From NCBI GenBank assembly GCA_964492335.1, contig CAZBJX010000004.1, positions 48,191 to 112,190 of the forward strand: 64,000 nt of DNA. The letters run 5' to 3'. Both the position numbers and the translations under genes were made by a program. Positions 33,309-41,424 of this stretch are shown here, piece after piece. The first letter of the stretch is position 1, and each line of letters opens with the position of its first letter. This DNA comes from JAFGCL01 sp964492335 (GTDB lineage Bacteria > Chloroflexota > Dehalococcoidia > UBA2247 > RBG-13-53-26). The notes below the pieces were generated by a model that did not search any database, was not told the origin of the DNA, and saw only the letters and a program-made list of their open reading frames with translations.

Positions 33309-34484
33309 TTACCGGGCAGCCTGTTGGCGGGCCCTGGCCCCCAGCCGACGGCTGCGCAGCTGGCCGCAGCCAGCCTCTATGTCGGCCCCCCGGGACTGGC
33401 GGAGCGTGTTGGAGATGCCTGTCTCCCTCAGCTTCCTCTGGAAGGCGGCCACCCGCCGGGCCCCGGAGGGGCGGAACTCCTTGCTGGCTGTGGGGTTGCC
33501 CGGTATCAGGTTCACGTGGCACTCTAAGCCCGCGAGGAGCCGGGCCAGCTCCCCGGCCTGGTCCGGCGAGTCGTTGATGCCGTTGAACAGGGCGTACTCG
33601 AAGGTGGGCCGGCGCCCGGTGGCCTTGAGGTACTCCCGGCAGGCGGGGACCAGCTTCGCCAGCGGGTACCTCTTGTTCACCGGCACCAGCAGGTCCCGGA
33701 CCCGGTCGGTGGCCGCGTGCAGGGAGACGGCCAGCTCCACGTGGATGTCTTCCTTGGCGAGGCGCTGTATCTGGGGCACCAGTCCCGCCGTGGACACGGT
33801 TATCTGCCGGGCGCCGAGGCCAAGGCCCTTGGGCGAGTTGAGGTGGGAGATGGCGGTCCAGACCGCCTCGTAGGTGGCCAGCGGCTCGCCCATCCCCATG
33901 AAGACCACGTTGGTCAACGGGCGCCGCGCCGGGGCCGGGCGCGGCGGCGCGTCTTCAGAAGGCGCAGGCGGGGCCTCTGCAGGGGCCTCCAGGGGCTGGG
34001 CCATCGACTGGTGGTGGGCGGCCGTTTGGGCCAGCCACGCGAAGTGCAGGACCTGCTCCAGTATCTCCCCCGGGCTCAGGTTGCGCTCGAAGCCCTGCTG
34101 GCCGGTGGCGCAGAAGGGGCAGCGGATGGAGCAGCCCACCTGCGTGGAGACGCACACCGTGCGTCTCTCACGGCCGGTCCGCGTCGCTTCGTAGACCATG
34201 TAGGCAGATTCTATGGACCGCCCGTCCTCCAGCCGGAAGAGCACCTTCCGGGTCTGCCCGTCCCTCGACACCCTCTCTTCGACGGGCTCCATGGTGAACA
34301 GGCGGCATCTGTCGGCGAGCTTCTGGCGGAATGGCAGCGGCAGGTCCGTCATCTGGTCGAAGCTTGTGGCCCCGCCCTTCCAGATCCACCTCAGCACCTG
34401 GTCGGCCCGGTACCCGGGCGCACCCAGAGACCCGACCAGATCCACCAGGTCGGCGTAGGACGATTCCAGTATGGGGCGCTTCAC
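33309..34484 (-). CDS. rlmN: 23S rRNA/tRNA adenine-C2 methyltransferase RlmN
   Basis: RlmN is a radical-SAM enzyme that methylates A2503 of 23S rRNA and A37 of some tRNAs. It has the [4Fe-4S] motif GCSIRCPFCATG (Cys 118, 122, 125), VVFMGMGEPL, QITVSTAGLVP and the C-terminal RGADIEAGCGQLR with the catalytic Cys. At 391 residues it is longer than usual because about 35 Pro/Ala residues (155-188, EAPAEAPPAPSEDAPPRPAP) are inserted just before MGMGEP. GTG 34484 has GGTGGAGG upstream and is preferred over longer starts. A minus-strand TATAAT lies 20 bp before it. Confidence 0.94.
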   Translation of the reverse strand: MKRPILESSYADLVDLVGSLGAPGYRADQVLRWIWKGGATSFDQMTDLPLPFRQKLADRCRLFTMEPVEERVSRDGQTRKVLFRLEDGRSIESAYMVYEATRTGRERRTVCVSTQVGCSIRCPFCATGQQGFERNLSPGEILEQVLHFAWLAQTAAHHQSMAQPLEAPAEAPPAPSEDAPPRPAPARRPLTNVVFMGMGEPLATYEAVWTAISHLNSPKGLGLGARQITVSTAGLVPQIQRLAKEDIHVELAVSLHAATDRVRDLLVPVNKRYPLAKLVPACREYLKATGRRPTFEYALFNGINDSPDQAGELARLLAGLECHVNLIPGNPTASKEFRPSGARRVAAFQRKLRETGISNTLRQSRGADIEAGCGQLRSRRLGARARQQAAR

Positions 34485-34503
34485 GCACGCATCCTCCACC
34501 TTG

Positions 34504-34509
34504 ATTATA
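34504..34509 (-). promoter_or_regulatory. -10 box of rlmN
   Basis: TATAAT on the minus strand, 20 bp before the GTG start. No good -35 is seen. Confidence 0.4.
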
Positions 34510-34565
34510 CGCTCATTGGCGCCGTTGCCCTCATCAGCCGGGCCAGCCTGCCGGCAACTGTCCCC

Positions 34566-34658
34566 GGGCGGCAACGCCGCCCGCTCGTGGGCCCCGATCA
34601 ACTTCGGCCAGCCGCTCCCGCAGCGCGGGCGGCAAGGCCGCCCGCTCGTGGGCCCCGA
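34566..34658. repeat. Two 32-bp direct repeats spaced 61 bp
   Basis: Copies at 34566-34597 and 34627-34658 differ by one base. Each holds a small hairpin (GGGCGGC, 3-base loop, GCCGCCC) followed by CGCTCGTGGGCCCCGA. The segment between them is 29 bases. The 61-bp start-to-start distance equals that of the CRISPR-like array at 24920 and of the palindromes at 30569. The site lies between rlmN and the MaoC operon. Confidence 0.75.
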
Positions 34659-34683
34659 ACAGCCGGCCCCGACCGGGCGTCTT

Positions 34684-34713
34684 TTGACGAGGAATTTGGT
34701 TTTGGGATATCAT
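34684..34713 (+). promoter_or_regulatory. Promoter of the MaoC-SDR operon
   Basis: TTGACG (34684-34689), 18 bp, then TATCAT (34708-34713), 30 bp before the ATG, which has AAGGAGGAGG. Confidence 0.6.
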
Positions 34714-34743
34714 TTAGGAAGCTATCATCGATAAGGAGGAGGT

Positions 34744-35175
34744 ATGACAACCGACAGCAGGAAATTCGCCAAGACCCAGGATGAGGTCAAGACCTATCTC
34801 GGAAAGAGCATACAGGAAGTGATGGAGATCGACGGCACGGTCATCCGTCAGTACTGCGAATGCATCGGAGACCCGAGCCCGATGTGGAAGGACACGGCCC
34901 CTCCCGGGCTGGTGACCACGGCCATGATCAGCAGCGGCGCCATGCTGATCGGCGTGCCCCTGCTCCACAAGCGCAGCGTGGCCGGCGGGGCCGACTGGGA
35001 CTTCTTCAAGCCGATCAAGAAGGGCGACGTTATCACCACCACCCACGAGTTCTCGGAGCTGCAGGACAAGGGCGGCGACAAGGGCCCGCGTCTTCTCATG
35101 GTCTACAAGTCCTCGCACAAGAACCAGAAGGGCGAGCTTGTGGCCGTCAGCACCAACACCATAATGAACTTCTAA
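34744..35175 (+). CDS. MaoC-like hydratase, non-catalytic half (FAS1-type hot-dog)
   Basis: This 143-residue hot-dog protein resembles the N-terminal (FAS1-like) half of double MaoC hydratases. It has the helix YCECIGDPSPMWKDTAPPGLV, but the SGDxNPxH site is changed (GDPSPMW), so the catalytic His is missing. The next gene encodes the catalytic half. In heteromeric hydratases of this layout, such as ChsH1/ChsH2 of cholesterol side-chain breakdown, the inactive half forms the acyl pocket. AAGGAGGAGG precedes the ATG and a good promoter lies upstream. It probably begins a five-gene beta-oxidation unit. Confidence 0.87.
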   Translation: MTTDSRKFAKTQDEVKTYLGKSIQEVMEIDGTVIRQYCECIGDPSPMWKDTAPPGLVTTAMISSGAMLIGVPLLHKRSVAGGADWDFFKPIKKGDVITTTHEFSELQDKGGDKGPRLLMVYKSSHKNQKGELVAVSTNTIMNF

Positions 35176-35196
35176 AGGAAAGGGAGGCGTATTCTC

Positions 35197-35622
35197 ATGG
35201 CTCAGGTATACTTCGACGACGTCAAAGAAGGGCAGGACATCCCCACTCTGGAGAAGACCCCGACCCGCAGGACCCTGGTGATGTGGGCTGGCGCTTCCGG
35301 CGATTTCTTTGAGCTCCACTACGACAAGGAGTTTGCGCAGTCTCTGGGCAACCCCGACGTCCTCGTCCACGGCAGGTTGGAAGCAGCTTATCTCACGCAG
35401 CTGCTGACCGACTGGGTCGGCGAGAAGGGCTCCGTGAAGAAGGTAAGCGTCCAGTATCGCGGCAATGCCTTCCCCGGTCAGAAGCTTCTCATGAAGGGCA
35501 AGGTTACCAAGAAGTACCAGCAGGGCGGCGAGAACCTCGTTGAGCTGGAGATATTCGTGGAGAACCCGGAAGGCAAGAAGATCACTCCGGGCTCCGCCGT
35601 AGTTGCTCTCCCCACGAAGTAG
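35197..35622 (+). CDS. MaoC-like (R)-specific enoyl-CoA hydratase, catalytic half
   Basis: This 141-residue hot-dog hydratase keeps the hydratase-2 active site: WAGASGDFFELHYDKEFA supplies the Asp and His that add water to an enoyl-CoA. VHGRLEAAYLTQLLTDW and VQYRGNAFPGQKLLMKGKV are family-typical. It is 21 bp after its non-catalytic partner, with AAAGGGAGG before the ATG. Together the pair should form (3R)-hydroxyacyl-CoA, which the SDRs encoded next could oxidise. Confidence 0.9.
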   Translation: MAQVYFDDVKEGQDIPTLEKTPTRRTLVMWAGASGDFFELHYDKEFAQSLGNPDVLVHGRLEAAYLTQLLTDWVGEKGSVKKVSVQYRGNAFPGQKLLMKGKVTKKYQQGGENLVELEIFVENPEGKKITPGSAVVALPTK

Positions 35623-35645
35623 GCTGCACCTTAAGGACCGGACGC

Positions 35646-36590
35646 TTGGGGGACAGACTCAAGGGTAGAAACGCGCTGGTAACCGGTGCAGGCAGGGGGA
35701 TTGGCAAGGCAGTAGCCCTGGCGCTGGCCGAGGAGGGAGCCAATATCCTGGTTTGCGACCTGGGAGTGGCTGCCAACGGCACCGGAGAAGACAGGGCCCC
35801 TGCTGACGGCACCGCCGAAGAATGCCGCGGGCTTGGAGTCAGGGCCGTTCCCCATTACGGCGATGTCTCCAGCTTCAAAGCGGCTGAGGACATGGTCCAG
35901 GCCTGCGTCAGTCACTTCGGCAGCATCGACATCCTATGCAACATAGCCGGCATCCTCAGGCCGAAGATGATCTTCAACATGGCCGAGGAGGACTTCGACA
36001 AGGTCCAGGCCGTCCACCTGAAGGGCACCTGGAACCTCTGTCGGCATGCATCCGTGCTGATGAGACAGCAGAAGTACGGGAGGATAGTCAACACCACCTC
36101 GGAGGCCTACGCCGGGACGGTGGGCCACACCAACTACGGCTCGGCCAAGGGAGGCATAGTCAGCCTGACCTATGCCGTCGCCCGGGAGCTGGGCCGGTAC
36201 GGCGTCACCTGCAATGCCTTCGCGCCCCGCGCCCGGACCCGGATGAGCGTGGGGCAGGACCAGGACGCCGGTCTCCAGAAGAGGATAGACTCGGGCCTGA
36301 TCTCAGAGGACCGCCTCCAGGGCATGGAGGAGACCCGCCGGGAGGGCGCTGAGCCGGAGTACTTCGCTCCCTTCATCGCCTACCTGGCCAGCGATGCCGC
36401 CGCCGATATCAACGGCTGCGTCTTCGTCATCTCCAGGGCCACCGTGGGCATCTGGAGCCATCCGCAGATAGTGAGAAAGCACACCAGGGACTGGGACACG
36501 GCGGCACCGTGGAAGATAGAGGAGCTGGAGAGGCTGGTGCCCCGGGAGCTGCTGGTGGACTACGTCAACCCGGCTCCGCCCAGAGAGTAG
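35646..36590 (+). CDS. SDR, (3R)-hydroxyacyl-CoA dehydrogenase-like (tandem copy 1)
   Basis: This 314-residue SDR has TGAGRGIG, NIAG, TSEAYAG and the YGSAK active site. It belongs to the MFE-2/17-beta-HSD4-like group that oxidises (3R)-hydroxyacyl-CoA. The C-terminal extension ends in LLVDYVNPAPP, a tail shared with the next two genes. The start is a TTG (LGDRLKGRN) with AAGGA nine bases upstream. It follows the hydratase by 23 bp, which fits consecutive steps of one pathway. The acidic residue after strand two (VCDLG) suggests NAD+ use. Confidence 0.88.
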   Translation: MGDRLKGRNALVTGAGRGIGKAVALALAEEGANILVCDLGVAANGTGEDRAPADGTAEECRGLGVRAVPHYGDVSSFKAAEDMVQACVSHFGSIDILCNIAGILRPKMIFNMAEEDFDKVQAVHLKGTWNLCRHASVLMRQQKYGRIVNTTSEAYAGTVGHTNYGSAKGGIVSLTYAVARELGRYGVTCNAFAPRARTRMSVGQDQDAGLQKRIDSGLISEDRLQGMEETRREGAEPEYFAPFIAYLASDAAADINGCVFVISRATVGIWSHPQIVRKHTRDWDTAAPWKIEELERLVPRELLVDYVNPAPPRE

Positions 36591-36599
36591 AGACCGAGG

Positions 36600-36632
36600 C
36601 CCGGCAGCGGGCCCTCCCGGCCCGCTGCCGGG
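36600..36632 (+). terminator. Hairpin between SDR copies 1 and 2
   Basis: A 14-bp stem (arm CCCGGCAGCGGGCC) with a 5-base loop, 10 bp beyond the stop of SDR copy 1. There is no T run, so it may only attenuate transcription. Confidence 0.55.
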
Positions 36633-36708
36633 GATGCAGAAGGACCCTGGTAACAGGCGGCATGCCGGCCGGGGAGAAGTTGAGCGAAAGAACTAAGGAG
36701 GGCCAAAG

Positions 36709-37650
36709 ATGGGTGATAAGCTGAAGGGACGCAATGCTGTAGTGACCGGTGCTGGCAGAGGCATAGGCAGGGCCATAGCCATAGCGCTGGCCGAGGAAGG
36801 CGCCAATGTGGTGGTTTGCGACATCGGCGGCGCCGTGGACGGCAGCGGCGGCGACAAGACCCTGGCGGACCAGGTGGTCGATGAGTGCAACAAGCTGGGC
36901 GTGAAGGCCATTGCCCAGTACGGCGATGTGTCCAGGTTCGCTGATGCCGAGGCAGCCGTCAAGGCCTGTGTCGACAACTTCGGCGGGATCCACATCCTGT
37001 GCAACATCGCCGGCATCGACAAGCCCAAGATGATCTGGAACATGAGCGAGCAGGAGTGGGACCAGGTGGTCGGCGTTCACCTCAAGGGCACCTTCAACTT
37101 CATGCGGAACGCGGCGCCCTTCATGAGAGACCAGAAGTTCGGCCGGATCATCAACTGCACGTCGGAGGCCTGGATGGGCGGCACCACTCACCTCAACTAC
37201 GGTGCGGCCAAGGCCGGCATCACCACGCTGACCTGGGGCGGGGCCCAGGAGCTCGGTCCGGCCGGCATCACGGTCAACGCCATCTGCCCCAGGGCCAGGA
37301 CGCGCATGACCGATGACCCCAAGGTCCGCGAGATGGTGGTCAAGCGGGTGGAGAAGGGCCTCATGGATCCCTCGGTCCTCCAGAGAATGGACCGGGAGAT
37401 GGTTGATCCCTCCGCCTTCGCCCGGATCGCGGCCTTCCTGGCCAGCGACGATGCGGCCCTGGTCAACGGCCAGGTCTTCCTGACCACGGCCATCACCATT
37501 GCCCGCTACAGCAAGCCCGAGGAGATCACCAGGGCCGAGAACGCCACCGATGGCCCCTGGACCTTGGACATGATCAAGGCGGCCTTCACGGCGGACAAGA
37601 TTCTCAAGGGTTATGTCAACCCCGCTCCCCCGGCCCCACCGAAGGCATAA
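36709..37650 (+). CDS. SDR, (3R)-hydroxyacyl-CoA dehydrogenase-like (tandem copy 2)
   Basis: This 313-residue paralogue of its neighbours has TGAGRGIG, NIAGI, TSEAWMGG and YGAAK. The substrate-binding region after the active site (MTDDPKVREMVVKRVEKG) differs from copies 1 and 3. The C-terminal tail is KGYVNPAPPAPP. AAGGAGGGCCAAAG precedes the ATG. Keeping three copies with varied substrate loops suggests chain-length or side-chain specialisation. Confidence 0.88.
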   Translation: MGDKLKGRNAVVTGAGRGIGRAIAIALAEEGANVVVCDIGGAVDGSGGDKTLADQVVDECNKLGVKAIAQYGDVSRFADAEAAVKACVDNFGGIHILCNIAGIDKPKMIWNMSEQEWDQVVGVHLKGTFNFMRNAAPFMRDQKFGRIINCTSEAWMGGTTHLNYGAAKAGITTLTWGGAQELGPAGITVNAICPRARTRMTDDPKVREMVVKRVEKGLMDPSVLQRMDREMVDPSAFARIAAFLASDDAALVNGQVFLTTAITIARYSKPEEITRAENATDGPWTLDMIKAAFTADKILKGYVNPAPPAPPKA

Positions 37651-37699
37651 GTGACCAAGTAGAGAAGTAGAGCGATTCGATCGCGAAGGAGGATCTGTA

Positions 37700-38644
37700 A
37701 TGGCTAACAGACTGAAGGGCAGGAATGCGGTTGTGACCGGTGCCGGCAGCGGCATCGGCAAGGCAGTGGCTCTGTCGCTGGCCAGGGAAGGCGCCAACAT
37801 AGTGGTGTGCGACCTGGGTGGCGGCACCGACGGCAAGGGCGCCAGCTCGACCCCGGCGGATGAGACCGTCAACGAGATCAAGGCCCTGGGCGTGCAGGCA
37901 GTGGCCAGCTACGGCAGTGTGGCGGACTTCAAGGCTGCCGAGGCCATGATCAAGACCTGCGTGGAGAAGTTCGGCCGGATCGACGTCCTGGTCAACGTGG
38001 CCGGCATCGACCGGGCCAAGATGCTCTGGAACCTGTCGGAGGAAGACTGGGACATCGTCATCTCCGTGCACCTCAAGGGCACGTTCAACACCATCCGGCA
38101 TGCGGCCCCCTTCATGAGGGAGCAGAAGTACGGCCGGATCGTCAACACCATTTCCGAGGCATGGGTGGGCACGGTCGGCCACTGCAACTACGGCGCGGCC
38201 AAGGGCGGCATCGCCAGCCTGACCTATGCCACTGCCTGGGAGATGGGCAAGTACGGGGTCACCTGCAACGCCATCTGCCCGCGCGCGGCCACCAGGATGA
38301 CCATGGGGCCCGAAGTGCTGGCCGGCTACAAGAAGAGAGTTGAGTCCGGCCTCTGGACCAAGGAGCGCTACGACGAAGTGACCCACGTGGCCACCGCCGA
38401 CTACCTGTCGGCCATCCCCACCTACCTGGCCAGCGAAGCGGCCGGCCACGTCAATGGCTGCATCTTCGGCAGCGCCGGCGCCTTCTTCTCCTTCTGGGCC
38501 CCCGCCAGGGAGAGCGCCATCTACAACCGGGACTGGGACAACTACGGCCCCTGGACCACGGACGAGGTGGAGAAGTGCATGCCCAACCTGCTCAAGGGCT
38601 ACGTCAACCCGGCCCCGCCCGAGAAGGAAGACAAGAAGAAATAG
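37700..38644 (+). CDS. SDR, (3R)-hydroxyacyl-CoA dehydrogenase-like (tandem copy 3)
   Basis: This 314-residue SDR has TGAGSGIG, NVAGI, ISEAWVG and YGAAK. The variable loop (MGPEVLAGYKKRVESGLWTKERYDEV) is closer to the SDR at 15567 (ESGMMNKEQYDEV) than to copy 2. The tail reads KGYVNPAPPEKEDKKK. AAGGAGGATCTG precedes the ATG and a strong hairpin follows the stop, so this is the last gene of the unit. Confidence 0.88.
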   Translation: MANRLKGRNAVVTGAGSGIGKAVALSLAREGANIVVCDLGGGTDGKGASSTPADETVNEIKALGVQAVASYGSVADFKAAEAMIKTCVEKFGRIDVLVNVAGIDRAKMLWNLSEEDWDIVISVHLKGTFNTIRHAAPFMREQKYGRIVNTISEAWVGTVGHCNYGAAKGGIASLTYATAWEMGKYGVTCNAICPRAATRMTMGPEVLAGYKKRVESGLWTKERYDEVTHVATADYLSAIPTYLASEAAGHVNGCIFGSAGAFFSFWAPARESAIYNRDWDNYGPWTTDEVEKCMPNLLKGYVNPAPPEKEDKKK

Positions 38645-38686
38645 CCGGGCGGCCCCGGCGGGCCCCAACCGCGTTCTAGCAAGAGC

Positions 38687-38716
38687 AAGGGCCAGCCTCT
38701 TTCGAGGCTGGCCCTT
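38687..38716 (+). terminator. Terminator after the SDR cluster
   Basis: A perfect 13-bp stem (arm AAGGGCCAGCCTC) with loop TTTC, 42 bp beyond the last SDR stop, followed by ATGTTG. Confidence 0.75.
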
Positions 38717-38772
38717 ATGTTGCCTGGCCCCTCACCACATGGCCGGAGCCGGCGCCCGGCCCGGCCCGCTTC

Positions 38773-39282
38773 TCACGGCTTCCGCGGCTGGCTTTCCCGG
38801 GCCTCGGCTGCCGAGGCGGCATCCTTCAGCTTCTCCAGGATGCGCCACAGCTGCCGGTGCTCCTGCTCCGAGAGCGAGCCCATCACGGAGGCGATCACAT
38901 CATGGTCCAGGGACCTGCTGAGCGCTTCCTCCCCATTCCTGGTCAGGACTACCTTCTTGGACTTGTTGTTGCCCCTTATGGCCTGCCGCCTGAGCAACCC
39001 CCTGGCTTCCATGCTGTCGAGGTGCTCCGACACCGTCGGCGGCTTTCTCTTGAGCCATCGGGACAGCTCCGCCGGGGTGGCCGAGTCCGCGAGGCAGCGG
39101 ACCAGGTACAGGAGGTCGGCATCCGCCCGGGACAGGCCCATCTTGGTCACCTGCGCGTGGCGGGCCTTGTTCACGGCCTCTTCGGTCAGGTAGAGAAGCA
39201 TGCGCAGGTTGTAGTCGCGATCCACGAACGGGACGTACTTCGTGTAGTCCGTCGTCTTCTCTTCGCCAGGTGTCTTGGCCAT
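38773..39282 (-). CDS. MarR-family transcriptional regulator
   Basis: This 169-residue winged-helix protein has an N-terminal helix (VDRDYNLRMLLYLTEEAVN), the recognition region ATPAELSRWLKRKPPTVSEHLDSMEARGLL, and the wing GNNKSKKVVLTRNGEEAL, all typical of MarR. A C-terminal dimerisation helix follows. ATG 39282 is preferred over longer frames that read as low complexity. It is divergent from the flavoprotein gene at 39568 and convergent with the SDR cluster, so either could be its target. Confidence 0.88.
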   Translation of the reverse strand: MAKTPGEEKTTDYTKYVPFVDRDYNLRMLLYLTEEAVNKARHAQVTKMGLSRADADLLYLVRCLADSATPAELSRWLKRKPPTVSEHLDSMEARGLLRRQAIRGNNKSKKVVLTRNGEEALSRSLDHDVIASVMGSLSEQEHRQLWRILEKLKDAASAAEARESQPRKP

Positions 39283-39567
39283 CTCTCTGTGTCGGGCAGG
39301 CGGGGACGGGGCCCGCCTGGCTCTGCTGACACCAGTATACCACCTGCCCCCCTGGCTGCATGACCCCGGGAAGCCCGGGGACAATGCGCCTGCGGCCGGG
39401 CCGCCGAGTCTTTCTGTGTTTGACATCCGATGCCGGGCGGTGCTACCCTGCGGTACTGGGGGTCATCGTTTGGTGCCGAACAATACCCGGGGCGGACGGC
39501 GTGTGCCGAACGGGATGGCATCGGCGATGGTCCTGCCAGAAGCCGCAAGACTGAAGGGGGGTATCCA

Positions 39568-40896
39568 ATGGCTGACAAGGCCAAGAGTCTCAACGCAGAT
39601 GTGGTGATAGCGGGGGCGGGGGCCGGCGGATGCACGCTGGCCAGGGAGCTGTCTAAGAAGGGCAAGAAGGTGGTCCTCATTGAGCAGGGGACCCACAGCA
39701 AGGCGTTCTTCGGGAACCCGCTGGGCATCGTCTACCGCATGGAGAAGGCCCCGCACCTCTTCCCGACCAGGAGGACCGAGGAAGGCTACTCCGTGATCCT
39801 GGGCCGAGGTGTCGGGGGCGGCACGCTGCTCTATGCCGGCTCGGCGTTCCTGCCCGGTATCGACTACTGGAAGGAGTTCGGCATCGATCTGGACCAGGCG
39901 ATGATCGATGAAGCTGCCCGTGAGACCTGGTACAGCATACCTCCTGACGAGTTCATAGGTCCGGGGACCAGGCGGGCCTGGGAGGCCGCCAACGCGATCG
40001 GCATCCCGTTCGAGAAGGTGGCCCGGCACATGGATTTCTCCAAGTGCGTGGCCGGCTGCGACCGCTGTGTCTTCGGTTGCGACCGCGACGCCAAGTGGAC
40101 GGCCATGGAGTACGCCGACGAGGCGGTGAAGCACGGAACGACCCTTCTGGCCAGCACCAAGGTGACCGATATCATAGTCGAGAACGGAACGGCCGTGGGG
40201 GTGAAGGCCAGGGGCAGGGACGGTGAGTACCGCGTCAATGCAGCGGTGACGGTTTCCGCCTGTGGCGGTGTGCACACCGCCGGGCTGCTTCAGCGGGCCG
40301 GCATCAGGGAGGCCGGGGGCTGGTTCACCGGGGACCCGACCACGTTCTCCTTCGGCTTCCTCAAGGAGGGCCGGGGCAACGCCCGCGAGCACTGCATGAG
40401 CGTTGGCTGGCATGATGAAGAGAACGGGGTGGTGTTCTGCACCATGGCCGCACCCTTCATCTCCTGGCACATGCAGTTTGTTCAGGACGAGCCGCTGAAG
40501 TACCTGTCCCGGATGTTCAAGTACGGCAGGGTGCTGAGCGTCTTCGAGAAGGTGTCGGACGAGGGGGTGGGCACCTGCCATCCTGACGGCCGCATAAGCA
40601 AGACCTTCACGGACAAGGACAAGGCCACCTTCAAGTACGCCCGTGACGTGGCTGAGAAGATCCTCATCAAGGGCGGGTGCGACCCGAACCACCTGCACCA
40701 CGCCAATTTCGTTCTGGGGCACCCCAGCAGCACGGTGAAGGTGGGGGTGCTGCTGGACACGGACCTGCAGACACAGATTAAGAACCTCTACTGCTGCGAC
40801 ACCAGCGTCTTCCCCAAGGCGCCGGGGCGCCCTCCGGTGATCACGGTGGTGGTCCTGGCCAAGAGGCTGGCCCGCCGGTTGGAGAGCATCGTCTGA
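39568..40896 (+). CDS. GMC-type FAD oxidoreductase with a Cys-rich motif
   Basis: This 442-residue flavoprotein has the FAD-binding GAGAGGCTLARELSKKG, VILGRGVGGGTLLYAGS and a C-terminal DTSVFPKAPGRPPVITVVVLAKR, as in glucose-methanol-choline-type dehydrogenases. A CVAGCDRCVFGCDRDAKWT segment (around residues 156-174) carries four closely spaced cysteines, found in a bacterial subgroup that may hold an iron-sulfur cluster. The His pair near HLHHANFVLG may be catalytic. It is divergent from the MarR gene. Oxidation of a hydroxy group of a lipid or steroid-like compound is a reasonable guess. Confidence 0.85.
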   Translation: MADKAKSLNADVVIAGAGAGGCTLARELSKKGKKVVLIEQGTHSKAFFGNPLGIVYRMEKAPHLFPTRRTEEGYSVILGRGVGGGTLLYAGSAFLPGIDYWKEFGIDLDQAMIDEAARETWYSIPPDEFIGPGTRRAWEAANAIGIPFEKVARHMDFSKCVAGCDRCVFGCDRDAKWTAMEYADEAVKHGTTLLASTKVTDIIVENGTAVGVKARGRDGEYRVNAAVTVSACGGVHTAGLLQRAGIREAGGWFTGDPTTFSFGFLKEGRGNAREHCMSVGWHDEENGVVFCTMAAPFISWHMQFVQDEPLKYLSRMFKYGRVLSVFEKVSDEGVGTCHPDGRISKTFTDKDKATFKYARDVAEKILIKGGCDPNHLHHANFVLGHPSSTVKVGVLLDTDLQTQIKNLYCCDTSVFPKAPGRPPVITVVVLAKRLARRLESIV

Positions 40897-41418
40897 TCAG
40901 CTCTTCGGGCCAGCCGCCGGCCGCTTCATCTCCATCAGCAGGAAATCGTAGCCGGACCTGATCACGCGGCCGCACTCTGAGAAGCCGCACTTCCTGAAGC
41001 ACCGCTGGGCCCTGATGTTCCAAGCCAAGGTGTGGAGGTAGACCCTTCCGAATCCTTCCTGGCGGAAGACGTACTCCAGGAGAGCCTTGACGGCGTCGGT
41101 GCCATAACCGCCTTCCCAGTAGGCCGGGTTTCCGATCAGAATGCCCACCTCGGCTTCCTTCCTGGCCCGGTCCACGTTGTAGAAGCTGCAGTTGCCGATG
41201 TGTTGGCCCTCCAGGGTCTCGATGGCAAAGACCCGCCCCCGCGTGTCGGCACCCCGGTCCAGATCCTCGGCGTAGGTGAGGAAGTACGTCTGGAACGGCA
41301 CCTGCAGGGGGATGGTGGCATCCAGGCGGGCCAGCTCGGGATCGGTCTTCCAGGCGTAGTCCTGCAGGGCATCCTCCAGCCTCTTGTCCCGCAGCATCAC
41401 CTTCTGGCCCCTGATCAT
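40897..41418 (-). CDS. GNAT acetyltransferase (RimJ-like)
   Basis: This 173-residue GNAT protein has the N-terminal RGQKVMLRDKRLED, the central beta strands GNCSFYNVDRARKEAEVGILIG, the acetyl-CoA loop YWEGGYGTDAVKALLEYVF and LAWNIRAQRCFRKCGF, all RimJ/RimL-like. The substrate may be a protein N-terminus or a small amine. Its stop abuts the stop of the convergent flavoprotein gene. It starts 6 bp after tldE on the same strand, so it is probably co-transcribed with tldD/tldE. Confidence 0.87.
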   Translation of the reverse strand: MIRGQKVMLRDKRLEDALQDYAWKTDPELARLDATIPLQVPFQTYFLTYAEDLDRGADTRGRVFAIETLEGQHIGNCSFYNVDRARKEAEVGILIGNPAYWEGGYGTDAVKALLEYVFRQEGFGRVYLHTLAWNIRAQRCFRKCGFSECGRVIRSGYDFLLMEMKRPAAGPKS

Positions 41419-41424
41419 CGGCGG

